Shown: positions 1 through 7,593, counted from the stretch's first letter. The stretch is 11,524 bases of DNA from Desulfovibrio sp. (GCA_014804915.1 JAAUYW010000085.1:1-11524); one strand, 5' to 3'. Translations and numbers: made by a program. Notes: generated by a model from the letters alone, not told the origin.

Positions 1-1163
1 TAGGAATATTATATGATAGAATAGAAGGAGGGGGAATTGAAACCACAATTAGGAATATATGCCAGGAAATATATCCTGAGCATTTTAATATTGTTTTATT
101 TTTACATGAAAGAGTTAAGGATTCTTCTATAATTCCAGCTGGAATTAAAATTGTATATCTGTCTTCACCGCAATCAAGCAGGTCAAGTATATATGATTTT
201 ATTAATGAGCTGAAGACTGGACTTGAAGAAAATTCAATCTCGATCTTAATGCATTGGTGGATTCATGGCCCCGCTCTTTTGTGGATTACACTACTATGCC
301 ATTTGATGGATATTGCTGTTCTTACATCAATACGGTTTGATCACAATTTTGAAGTTATTTCCCGGCGTCAGCATTATCCTCATACATCAATGCTTAATAC
401 ATTGCGTTGCATTGATAAAATATCCTGTCTTAATATATCTTCAGAAATATATTTAAGGCTTCAGGGAATAGATGCAATTTATTTGCCTAATACAGTAAGG
501 CAATGGGATGAGCCAATACCATGTAACAAAAGAGAAAACAATATTGCTGTTTCCTGTCGCCTTCATGATCGCAAAAAAGGCATTCGTCACTGCTTGCTGG
601 TACTGAAAGAAGTATTGCGGTATTGCCCTAATGCCAAAATGATTTTTATAGGCTCCTTTGAAATGCCTGAACGCGAGAAGATATTTTATGAGCGAGCTAA
701 AAATCTAAATCTACTCGAACATATAGACGTAACTGGCTGGATACGCGATCCCGCAGAAGTCCTTGATCAGTGCAAGGTCGGGTTTTCAGCATCATTCATG
801 GAAGGATTTCCCAATACTGTGGCAGATGCCCAAGCCAGGGGTTTGCCACTTGTCATGTATGATCTGGATATCTCGATTGCTGATAACAATCCAAGCATTA
901 TACGCGTTCCACAACAGGACATAAAAGGAGCTGCAATAGAATTGGCAAATTTGCTGCTAAATGACGATATGCGCCAGCATCTATCCAGAGTGGCGCTTGA
1001 AAACATAAAAAGGTTTTCCCGTGAACGTTTTAAAAGAGATATTCTAGACTTCCTGAAAAATTTTGATTCCATGTCCCATATGCGGAGTTATTCTCCAGGG
1101 GAATATAGGCGCGCTTTGCAGATGATGGCCTGGTATGCGGGCAAGAGCATGCCTGATTATTGA
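1..1163 (+). CDS. GT4-family glycosyltransferase, C-terminal part (5' end outside window)
   Basis: The frame is open from base 3, well upstream of the first ATG at 249, and the residues before that ATG are real protein: GILYDRIEGGGIETTIRNI matches the nucleotide-sugar-enzyme N-terminal Rossmann motif (GILYTMLGNGGAERVIL) of the paralogue downstream. The visible 386 residues therefore cover a whole GT-B fold GT4 domain, and the start codon and probably an N-terminal GT-A half lie outside the window. The second Rossmann half shows IYLPNTVR, ISCRLHDRKKG-like donor-loop residues, IFIGSF, VTGWIRD and EGFPNTVADAQARGLP. The usual E-x7-E donor signature reads E-x7-D here (801-827). The role is inferred as transfer of a sugar from a nucleotide donor during surface-glycan assembly at the cytoplasmic membrane face. 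The stop is 13 bases before the next gene. The family is confident; donor and acceptor are unknown. Confidence 0.85.
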   Translation, partial: GILYDRIEGGGIETTIRNICQEIYPEHFNIVLFLHERVKDSSIIPAGIKIVYLSSPQSSRSSIYDFINELKTGLEENSISILMHWWIHGPALLWITLLCHLMDIAVLTSIRFDHNFEVISRRQHYPHTSMLNTLRCIDKISCLNISSEIYLRLQGIDAIYLPNTVRQWDEPIPCNKRENNIAVSCRLHDRKKGIRHCLLVLKEVLRYCPNAKMIFIGSFEMPEREKIFYERAKNLNLLEHIDVTGWIRDPAEVLDQCKVGFSASFMEGFPNTVADAQARGLPLVMYDLDISIADNNPSIIRVPQQDIKGAAIELANLLLNDDMRQHLSRVALENIKRFSRERFKRDILDFLKNFDSMSHMRSYSPGEYRRALQMMAWYAGKSMPDY

Positions 1164-1176
1164 AGAGGTAATCGGA

Positions 1177-1665
1177 ATGGACGAATATAATCTTTTTGCG
1201 CTAATCTCAGCCAGCTTGCCTCCTGAAGTGGATCCGGCCATGCTCAAGGTCGCTTGTCCCCCGGGCTGGTGGACCTCCAGGCCTGAAGCGGCGGCAGCCT
1301 ATGCCTTAAGAAAATGCAAATATCTCGACTGGAATGCATATCTGGCTAACAATCCAGATCTGCGAGATCTTTCAGTAGATCCTGTTACACATTTTCTAAA
1401 AGATGGACTTTATGAAGGCAGAAAACTTTATTACTGTAAAGAGAATCACAAGCACCATGATACAAATAGTCCTGTATTTTCAATAATACTATATTGTAAA
1501 AATGATGAACTTTATATCGATAAATCATTTCACTCAATAACACATCAGCATTTTGATAATATAGAAATATTTATAATAGACGATGCTTCGGATGATAATT
1601 CACTTAAAATAATCCAAAAATTTTGTGCAAATGATAAAAGAATTAGAGTTTTATCCTTTTCTTAG
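1177..1665 (+). CDS. N-terminal fragment of the interrupted glycosyltransferase
   Basis: If TAG 1663-1665 terminates, this gives a 162-residue product: a predicted soluble leader, one DP..HFL..G..EGR repeat and the first half of a GT-A domain, ending in RIRVLSFS just before the segment that carries the metal motif. Such a fragment would lack a complete nucleotide-sugar site and is unlikely to be a working enzyme. An upstream in-frame ATG at 1135 overlaps the previous gene and has no visible ribosome site, so 1177 is preferred. Confidence 0.5.
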   Translation: MDEYNLFALISASLPPEVDPAMLKVACPPGWWTSRPEAAAAYALRKCKYLDWNAYLANNPDLRDLSVDPVTHFLKDGLYEGRKLYYCKENHKHHDTNSPVFSIILYCKNDELYIDKSFHSITHQHFDNIEIFIIDDASDDNSLKIIQKFCANDKRIRVLSFS

Positions 1666-1731
1666 GATAAAGGAAAGAATATTTCAAGAAAAATTGCGCT
1701 AAATGAATCAAAAGGTTCATATATAATTTTT

Positions 1732-3606
1732 ATGGATGCCTGTGATTACCTTGAACAAGGATCATTACAAACTATTTATGAGGTTATGTTGCAAGGCTAT
1801 GATCTGGGCGTATTTGCGTTAAACTGGCATAAGAGATTTTTAAGGCCAGCTATAGATTTAAGATACCGCGCCTTGGGTTATGGTACTGTAAACGAGAAAT
1901 CTTACCATTTATCTAAAAAAGGACACGATGTTCAGAATCTTCTAAATGCCAGACTTCATAGTTATGTATGCACAAGAGATCTTTGTGTTAATGTATTCAA
2001 CGATCTTCCAGATAATAACTTTTCACAAATGGAAGATGCTCTTGAAGCTTGTATGCTAAAATTGGGGTCTAAAAGTATTAATATTGACAAACGAAAGATT
2101 TATGCAGTACGTGAAATAGAACGTAATAATGAAGATCTACTTACTGAAATGGCATTTCCAGTTTTGAAAGGCTATATGGAATCACATGGCCACAATGAAG
2201 ATCTAAAAGATGTGATGAGTAATTTCGTTAGCGCCATGATTCCAGCTTGGCTCGATTTACATTCAGGAGACAATATAAGAAAATTATTTGATTGTCTGGT
2301 CCAACAATTTGGTATCTACGAGATTCTAAATTATCTCATGGATCACCACGGCAAGGACTGGGAACTAATTGCAAGCCAGTTTCAGCATTACGGCTCCATT
2401 GCAGCAACTATACAACCGAAGCGGATTGGCATTCTCTACACCATGCTTGGCAATGGAGGCGCTGAACGTGTCATACTTGAACTTGTGAAACTTCTGGATG
2501 CCGCTGGATATGAAGTCATCCTTTTTCTCGGGCGTCCAAATGAGAATGAGAAAGAACTTCCGAATCATGTAAAAAGGATTTACGTCGGCGCCCAGGATGA
2601 AACACAGAAACAATTCAAGGAGCATTTAAAGACACTTGGAATGAGTCTTGAGCAGCATCCAGTTGATGTTATGCTGTGCCATGCAGTTTATTTTGGTGAT
2701 CTGCTTTGGCAAATAATGCTAATCAAATACATGAAAATTCCTGCGATAATTTTTGTCCATGGCTCGTTTTTTAATAAGCTCGTGGCGCCCCCCACAAAAT
2801 TTGATATGCAAACTCAGGCAGCAATCCTGCGCTGTGCTGATAAGGTATCTGTATTGTCTCCATATGAGGAACTTTATTACCGTACTCTGGGGGTCGATGC
2901 CGTATATATTCCAAATCCTGTAAGGCTTCCAGGTATAGATGAGCATATAAATACCGACTTTGATAATAGGAAGGATAACATAATAGTTTTTGGCAGAATG
3001 CAAGAATCTTCAAAAAATATGACAGATTGCCTATTAATTTTGCGGGAGGTTGCAAAATATAGAAAATCAATTAAAATGACTTTTATTGGCTCATTTACCC
3101 AAAATTATATTAAGACGGATTTTGAAAACAGGGCTAGAAAACTGGGAGTACTTGACAGGATCTCAATTACTGGCTGGGTGAATGATTCACACAAATATAT
3201 TGATGCCTCTGCGATTCTTCTTTCTTGCGCATATACAGAATCTTTTTCATTGACAATTGTGGAAGCGCAATCAAGAGGGCTGCCAGTTATTATGTATGAT
3301 ATGCCTATCGCTCCAGCCATAAATAATAAAAGCATAATAAAAATAAGGCATGGAGCGATAAAAGATGCCGCCAGGAATATTCTATCAATACTTGAGGACG
3401 AGGTAAAATGGCATACGCTTTCCCAGATTGCGAAAGAAAATAGTCTTAAATTTTCTTCGCTTGAATATCTTAACAAGATAATTAATTTATTAAATAATTA
3501 TAATAAATATTCAATAGTCTCAGATCCCTCCCCAGAAACTTATACAACAATCATGAAGACGCTTGGCTTCTATGGCGCAACTGTGCCGCCATGGTTAAGA
3601 AAATGA
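1732..3606 (+). CDS. C-terminal fragment of the interrupted glycosyltransferase (rest of GT-A + GT4)
   Basis: This is the downstream part, in the same frame as the 1177-1665 fragment. ATG 1732 is only the first methionine after the TAG and sits inside the GT-A metal motif (MDACDYLE). There is no ribosome-binding site in the AT-rich bases before it, so it is not a believable natural start. The complete GT4 domain (nt about 2422-3540), with its intact E-x7-E signature at 3238-3264, could still fold if it were translated by re-initiation or read-through. Its ending (YGATVPPWLRK) resembles that of the upstream partial GT4 gene (YAGKSMPDY), so the two are tandem paralogues. Confidence 0.55.
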   Translation: MDACDYLEQGSLQTIYEVMLQGYDLGVFALNWHKRFLRPAIDLRYRALGYGTVNEKSYHLSKKGHDVQNLLNARLHSYVCTRDLCVNVFNDLPDNNFSQMEDALEACMLKLGSKSINIDKRKIYAVREIERNNEDLLTEMAFPVLKGYMESHGHNEDLKDVMSNFVSAMIPAWLDLHSGDNIRKLFDCLVQQFGIYEILNYLMDHHGKDWELIASQFQHYGSIAATIQPKRIGILYTMLGNGGAERVILELVKLLDAAGYEVILFLGRPNENEKELPNHVKRIYVGAQDETQKQFKEHLKTLGMSLEQHPVDVMLCHAVYFGDLLWQIMLIKYMKIPAIIFVHGSFFNKLVAPPTKFDMQTQAAILRCADKVSVLSPYEELYYRTLGVDAVYIPNPVRLPGIDEHINTDFDNRKDNIIVFGRMQESSKNMTDCLLILREVAKYRKSIKMTFIGSFTQNYIKTDFENRARKLGVLDRISITGWVNDSHKYIDASAILLSCAYTESFSLTIVEAQSRGLPVIMYDMPIAPAINNKSIIKIRHGAIKDAARNILSILEDEVKWHTLSQIAKENSLKFSSLEYLNKIINLLNNYNKYSIVSDPSPETYTTIMKTLGFYGATVPPWLRK

Positions 3607-3632
3607 ATTAATATAAAAAATACGAGTCAGGA

Positions 3633-5528
3633 ATGCGCTGGAATTTTGTCCCCAAAGACAAGTTACAAAAGCTGTCTGAAATTGCGCTGAAGCATAATTT
3701 GAAGGCTGAGAATATAGGCGACGAACTCGTCATTCAGCTGCTTCAGCAATTGGATTTATTTGACGTAGAATTTTATGAGACAACATACCCTGATGTGAAA
3801 AATGCTGACATTGATCCATTGATGCATTATATAAAAATTGGCTGGAGGGAAGGCAGAAACCCAAATATCTGGTTCGATACGAACCTGTATGTGCGGGAAA
3901 ATCCAGAAATTATTGTAAATCCTTTTCTTCACTTCATAATTCACGGATTTAATGAAGAAAGACGCCCAAATTCACAGGAGCGAAAAAAAAGGGGGCGCTT
4001 AATTGTTTCCCTGGAGGCAACAGCAAGCGAATATGACACTATCGCTGCAACTATTGAATCCCTTCTTTGTCAGAGCATGCCTGCTGACAAAATAATAATA
4101 CAGATGTCAAAGAATTCCCTTTTAGATCAGCAATATGTATATAATTTTATCGAATTGATAGATAGAGGACTCGACATACACTGGCATGATGAGCCGGAAG
4201 GATACGGCGCTGTCATTCCCGCATTGATCAATTACCCTGATGATATTATAATTACATGCGGATGTGAGCGATCCCTTGAGCCAGATTTTCTTGAGAAGCT
4301 CTGGGAAGCATATATCAGAAAGCCCTCAGACGTGCACTGTTTTTTCGCTTCAAGGTTGAACCTGGAAAAGGGCAATACCCCTCTCCCGCCAGGAGAACAT
4401 GAGAATGATCCCGCTGCCTCCTTTCTCATTATTCCCCATGCTCGGCATGGAATGCTTTTGCCGCCCCGGGTCTGGAGTCCCATTGCTACAGAACGCGCGA
4501 TTTACTCAAGGCACGCACCCAGGTGCCCTGATCTTTGGTACTGGATGATGAGTGTATATTCAGGAATAGCAATAAATACAGTTCCTGATGAATCTGGAAA
4601 AAGCAGGACAATTGAAATTATCCATGATATAAGCAAGTTAGAAAAAAATCAGAAACAAGAGTTGATTAGTTTACTATATTTTTTCAAAGACGAAATCATG
4701 CATAAGCTAAACATTAGCATTTATGATGCATGCCTTAAGAACGAAGTGAAGGATGCCTATTATAATAAATATAGAAAGAACCTAGATTTTGCTAATATAA
4801 GTTCTTTTACGGAAAAAATACAATATCTTAAGGTCTATGATGATTTACCCATCAAATCTTTATTATCTGACAAATATCTAATAAGAAAATATATCCGCGA
4901 TAAGATAGGTGAGGAGTTCTTAATCCCATTACTTGGCATCTGGCCCACATTTGAACAAATTAATTTTGACATATTACCGAAGCAGTTCGTTTTAAAAACT
5001 AACCACGCAAGTGGTTCAAACCAAATTATAAGATCAAAATTTTCGATTAATAAGAACCAACTTCAGATAAAATTTAATAAATGGATGAGCAAAAATTATG
5101 CACTAAATTGCTGGGAAATGAACTATTTTAATATTAAACCATTAATCATGGCTGAATACTTTCTTGGAGACAATATATCAGATTACAAATTTGTGTGTAG
5201 TCTGGGAAGAATACTTTTCATATATGTTGATGTAAACAAAAATTCTGATTACCGAAGAAATATTTATTCTGAAGATTGGATTCTCCAGGAATGGAATCTA
5301 CGCTTTAGAAATTCGGATATTGATATTCCAAGACCAGAGCGTCTCGACGAAATGATTGATATTGCGCGTTTCCTTTCAAGACAATTTAAACTTGTAAGTA
5401 TAGATTTTTATTACTACAATAATAATATCAAGATTGGAGAAATGACATTCTATCCAGGAGCAGGCTATAACACTTTTTATCCATTAGAGGCTGACTATTT
5501 AGTAGGAAAGCATATTCAAATTTATTAA
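3633..5528 (+). CDS. GT-A-like / TupA-like ATP-grasp fusion protein
   Basis: A 631-residue cytoplasmic protein with three parts. Residues about 38-112 are two repeats of the YPDV..ADIDPLMHYI..GW.EGR type, also found once in the neighbouring glycosyltransferase. Residues about 121-320 resemble the GT-A-like domain that reads VSL..Y....TIESLL.Q....DKIIL...PALK.YPDDIIITADDD in typical members. Here it reads YPDDIIITCGCERSLEP (201-217), so the acidic metal triad is lost. Residues about 374-625 match the TupA-like ATP-grasp family (named for teichuronopeptide synthesis): DKYLIRKYIRDKIGEEFLIP (413-432), FVLKTNHASGS (452-462), DYKF (517-520), SIDFYYY and KIGEMTFYPGAG (600-611). ATP-grasp enzymes ligate carboxylates to amines, so it may add an amino acid or peptide to the glycan; this is inferred. 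The start has only a weak site (GAG 3624-3626; AGGA touches the ATG). It lies 26 bases after the previous stop. Confidence 0.8.
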   Translation: MRWNFVPKDKLQKLSEIALKHNLKAENIGDELVIQLLQQLDLFDVEFYETTYPDVKNADIDPLMHYIKIGWREGRNPNIWFDTNLYVRENPEIIVNPFLHFIIHGFNEERRPNSQERKKRGRLIVSLEATASEYDTIAATIESLLCQSMPADKIIIQMSKNSLLDQQYVYNFIELIDRGLDIHWHDEPEGYGAVIPALINYPDDIIITCGCERSLEPDFLEKLWEAYIRKPSDVHCFFASRLNLEKGNTPLPPGEHENDPAASFLIIPHARHGMLLPPRVWSPIATERAIYSRHAPRCPDLWYWMMSVYSGIAINTVPDESGKSRTIEIIHDISKLEKNQKQELISLLYFFKDEIMHKLNISIYDACLKNEVKDAYYNKYRKNLDFANISSFTEKIQYLKVYDDLPIKSLLSDKYLIRKYIRDKIGEEFLIPLLGIWPTFEQINFDILPKQFVLKTNHASGSNQIIRSKFSINKNQLQIKFNKWMSKNYALNCWEMNYFNIKPLIMAEYFLGDNISDYKFVCSLGRILFIYVDVNKNSDYRRNIYSEDWILQEWNLRFRNSDIDIPRPERLDEMIDIARFLSRQFKLVSIDFYYYNNNIKIGEMTFYPGAGYNTFYPLEADYLVGKHIQIY

Positions 5529-5550
5529 ACGCAAAAAAGGAATGCAAAAA

Positions 5551-6255
5551 ATGGAAATCCCTGTCATTTTCCAAGCGCCATTAGACATTTTTGGCGTATG
5601 CAATGAGCCAGTTACTCAAACCGAAAAAAGATTAATTACTTCAATCCATAAAGAATTTAATAAAGCCCCTGCAATTGATACATCAAAGATTAGGGCTTTT
5701 CGATTGATGAAAGGAAAGAGAAGATGGATGGAGATCGGTACTGAATCAAAAGCAAATCTTGCATATATGACACATATTTTAGATGACCCCAATTTAATAA
5801 TAGATATAGATATTCATAACAATGAAGAAGGCAAGAAAAGATTATATGATCTTTCTGATAATCTTAATTATCATTTTCTGGAAGGAAGCAGTAGTGATGC
5901 TATAATAAAAAACAGGATTGATAAAATTTTGAGCGGGATAAAGTTAGATGGATTATTTATAGATGGAAACCATATGTTTAATTACGTTTTTAATGATTTT
6001 GCCTCTTATTATAAATATTTAAGTTCAGATGGATTTATTTTTTTTCACGATATATATTTCATCGGTCATTCAAAATCCAAAGGCGTTGCTCAGTTTCTTT
6101 CTTGGTTGAGCACAATACTTCCAGTTTATCAAATATCCGGAGACAGGGCTGCATCTCTTTATATGCCACACTATTCGCCAGAAACAGTTTGGGGTGGTAT
6201 AGCTATTGTTACTATGAAGGATATTTTAGCATTAGAAAAAAAGTTAATATATTAG
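5551..6255 (+). CDS. Class I SAM-dependent methyltransferase (Methyltransf_24-like)
   Basis: Encodes about 234 residues. MEIGTESKANLAYM is motif I of the SAM-binding Rossmann fold. It is followed by an acidic strand (IIDIDIH), LEGSSSDAI, and DGLFIDGNHMFNYVFNDF with GFIFFHDI, the His/Asp signature of the family often found in O-methyltransferases of glycan clusters. It is the last gene of the AT-rich operon, 13-22 bases after the ATP-grasp fusion gene. A role in methylating or capping the growing glycan is plausible but inferred. Two in-frame ATGs exist. At 5542 the AAGGA site touches the codon; at 5551 it lies nine bases upstream, so 5551 is preferred (5542 adds only MQK). No signal peptide or membrane segment is seen. 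Confidence 0.75.
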   Translation: MEIPVIFQAPLDIFGVCNEPVTQTEKRLITSIHKEFNKAPAIDTSKIRAFRLMKGKRRWMEIGTESKANLAYMTHILDDPNLIIDIDIHNNEEGKKRLYDLSDNLNYHFLEGSSSDAIIKNRIDKILSGIKLDGLFIDGNHMFNYVFNDFASYYKYLSSDGFIFFHDIYFIGHSKSKGVAQFLSWLSTILPVYQISGDRAASLYMPHYSPETVWGGIAIVTMKDILALEKKLIY

Positions 6256-6479
6256 AATTATGAAATTTCCTAGTCAATAATACAATTATTGTATTTTTGA
6301 TTCTAATTATAATGCTTAAATTTATTTAAATATTTATTATTTTAATTAAAAACTCGATCAATTCAATATGTTTATCAAAATTAGCCTCTTTTCCTGCTTT
6401 TCAGTTCATTATTTTAAAAATACATGCGCCTGCATTACCCCTAGAGCTCTTCCGATCTACACACAAAAAGGTTATCCCA
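6256..6479. other. Gene-free junction between AT-rich and GC-richer halves, containing an Illumina-adapter-like 13-mer
   Basis: This stretch is strongly AT-rich up to about 6425 and then shifts to mixed composition. It holds the weak hairpin at 6275-6298, many chance TATAAT-like boxes (one exact at 6308-6313 without a good -35 partner), and GCTCTTCCGATCT at 6446-6458. That 13-mer is identical to the shared 3' end of the Illumina TruSeq adapters (AGATCGGAAGAGC on the other strand). AAAAAGG ending at 6471 is the ribosome site for the next gene. I see no RNA gene or attachment site. The adapter match makes a chimeric join a serious possibility. Confidence 0.7.
6275..6298 (+). terminator. Possible AT-rich terminator after the glycan operon
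   Basis: About 20 bases after the methyltransferase stop, CAATAAT-ACA-ATTATTG forms a perfect 7-bp stem. The overlapping AATACAA-TTA-TTGTATT is an alternative 7-bp stem, followed by a run of T. The stem is nearly all A/T and therefore weak, so this is a candidate only. It fits the end of the operon and the lack of any gene until 6480. Confidence 0.35.
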
Positions 6480-7475
6480 ATGACACTAAATGCCTTTGTC
6501 GCCAAAAACGCGCCAACTGCCTGCAAGGGCCTTTTGCTCTCCATTGGCATGAGCGGCGCTGTGATTTTTGGCGTTGCCATGAATGCGCCCGATCTCTCCT
6601 CCTTTGCTGCTTTCGGCTCCATGCTGGCTCTCAACATCACGCCCAGGCATGGCGCGATCGCGAAAATATTCGGCGCTTTCGCCGGCTGCCTGTTCCTGCT
6701 GCTAGCTGCCTGCCTGGGCGTATTCCTGTCCAAATCCTCTTTCCTGGCCCTGGTGCTCCTGTTTTTCTTCAGCTGGCTGGCCGCCCTGCCCAAAAAGGAT
6801 ATCATGTATATCAGCTTTGTGGTCAAATTCGCAGCCATCGCCGTGCTTCTGAATTATTTTGATTTTTCCTTTTCCCTGCCAATGGGCCTTTATTTTTGCG
6901 GCGGCCTCCTGCTGGGCCTTTTCCTGAGTCTTGCGGCGACTGCCTTTGAAACAGAAAACGAGCAGCGTCCCATCGACCAGCTGCGCAAGCTGCTGCATGG
7001 CGACATCAACAGTATCGGCTACTCCCTCACTGTTCCCGTAACAGTTGTCATATCCTCGCTTATTGCCGCAAACTTTTCCTACGCAAACCCGGCCTGGGTC
7101 GGGCTTACTGTGATATTTGTCTCCAATTCAGATCCGCATCTGGAATTGAAACGGGCCTTCGCCAGAATCACGGGCACAATTGCTGGCACAGTTTTATCCT
7201 ATTTTATTCTGGATGCGATTCAGCTCCCCTTGCGCCTTGCCCTGATAGTGGGCGTGCTGGCCTTTTTTCTGCCTTTTGTTTCCAGGCGCTACAGCCTCTT
7301 CAGCCTCCTCATCACATGCATTGTGCTGATCCTGATCAATATCGCCATGTTTGCCCAGGGCGGAGACATGGACCTGCTTTTGTGGCGCTCCATAGACACC
7401 GTCTTTGGCTGCGGCTGCGTGATGGTCGCAAATATCCTCATGCGTTTTATCCAGCGCAAGTCCGCGCATGAATGA
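6480..7475 (+). CDS. FUSC-family inner-membrane protein
   Basis: Encodes 331 residues, mostly hydrophobic, with about nine to ten predicted membrane segments in two clusters (about 15-155 and 180-320) around a short polar loop with ETENEQRPIDQLRKLL (157-171). The C-terminal half carries the fusaric-acid-resistance-like signature: WVGLTVIFVSNSDPHLELKR followed by AFARITGTIAGTVLSYF (206-242), and then LLWRSIDTVFGCGCVMVANI (300-319). The family includes aromatic-acid and toxin efflux proteins (AaeB, FusC types). At 331 residues this is a short form without the large cytoplasmic insert, so substrate and direction are unknown. The start is well supported: AAGG at 6468-6471 with an eight-base spacer. 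Composition is clearly GC-richer than the genes before it, and it is separated from them by the suspect junction, so it is probably not part of that operon. Confidence 0.8.
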   Translation: MTLNAFVAKNAPTACKGLLLSIGMSGAVIFGVAMNAPDLSSFAAFGSMLALNITPRHGAIAKIFGAFAGCLFLLLAACLGVFLSKSSFLALVLLFFFSWLAALPKKDIMYISFVVKFAAIAVLLNYFDFSFSLPMGLYFCGGLLLGLFLSLAATAFETENEQRPIDQLRKLLHGDINSIGYSLTVPVTVVISSLIAANFSYANPAWVGLTVIFVSNSDPHLELKRAFARITGTIAGTVLSYFILDAIQLPLRLALIVGVLAFFLPFVSRRYSLFSLLITCIVLILINIAMFAQGGDMDLLLWRSIDTVFGCGCVMVANILMRFIQRKSAHE

Positions 7476-7593
7476 GCAGGGAGATGCCTGCCAGCCTTAA
7501 TATGCATTTGACGGCATGACGAAAAAAAGATAGGAAAATCAATAGCAAGGCCAAATTCGGCCATGCCATGCAACGTCAACTGCCGGAGAAATT
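7476..7593 (+). promoter_or_regulatory. Intergenic region with weak promoter candidate for the DUF4384 gene
   Basis: The 118 bases between the FUSC and DUF4384 genes hold a small hairpin, GCAGG-GAGATG-CCTGC (7476-7491), without a T run. TTGACG at 7508-7513 lies 17 bases before TAGGAA (7531-7536), a good -35 with a poor -10. GGAG at 7585-7588 is the ribosome site five bases before ATG 7594. The downstream gene may therefore have its own promoter, but read-through from the FUSC gene is equally possible. Confidence 0.3.

Larger units (their letters stand above)
1177..3606 (+). pseudogene. Two-domain GT-A (GT2-like) + GT4 glycosyltransferase interrupted by in-frame TAG
   Basis: One reading frame of 810 codons runs from ATG 1177 to TGA 3604-3606, broken only by TAG at 1663-1665 (codon 163). 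Residues about 48-86 hold one NPDL..DP..HFL..G..EGR repeat typical of glycan glycosyltransferases. GT-A residues follow from about 101: FSIILYCKND, then IIDDASDDNS (133-142). After the stop the same domain continues without shift: DKGKNISRKIALNESKGSYI, then MDACDYLE at 186-193. The GT4 domain spans about 416-790 with RIGILYTMLGNGGAERV, VYIPNPVR, FIGSF, ITGWVND and E688-x7-E696. The start at 1177 has AGAGG at 1164-1168, eight bases upstream. The stop cuts the GT-A domain in its middle, so two functional halves are unlikely. It may be a nonsense mutation, a sequencing error, or read-through. The DADD-type metal motif reads DACD, which suggests GT-A decay. Confidence 0.8.

Noticed and set aside
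249..251. ATG 249 as start of the first glycosyltransferase
   Set aside because: The frame is open to base 3 and the upstream residues are a recognisable GT4 N-terminal motif; there is no ribosome site before 249.
1663..1665. Pyrrolysine insertion at the amber codon
   Set aside because: Known Pyl proteins are mainly methylamine methyltransferases; no Pyl machinery is in the window and the residue position is not known to be catalytic. Kept only as a test to run.
6308..6313. Exact TATAAT as promoter of the FUSC gene
   Set aside because: There is no acceptable -35 at 16-18 bases, it sits in very AT-rich DNA where such boxes arise by chance, and it lies on the other side of a possible chimeric join.
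6368..6862. Plus-strand open frame of 164 codons overlapping the FUSC gene start
   Set aside because: It crosses the adapter-like junction, lacks a ribosome site and is Cys/Arg-rich out-of-frame translation of the FUSC gene.
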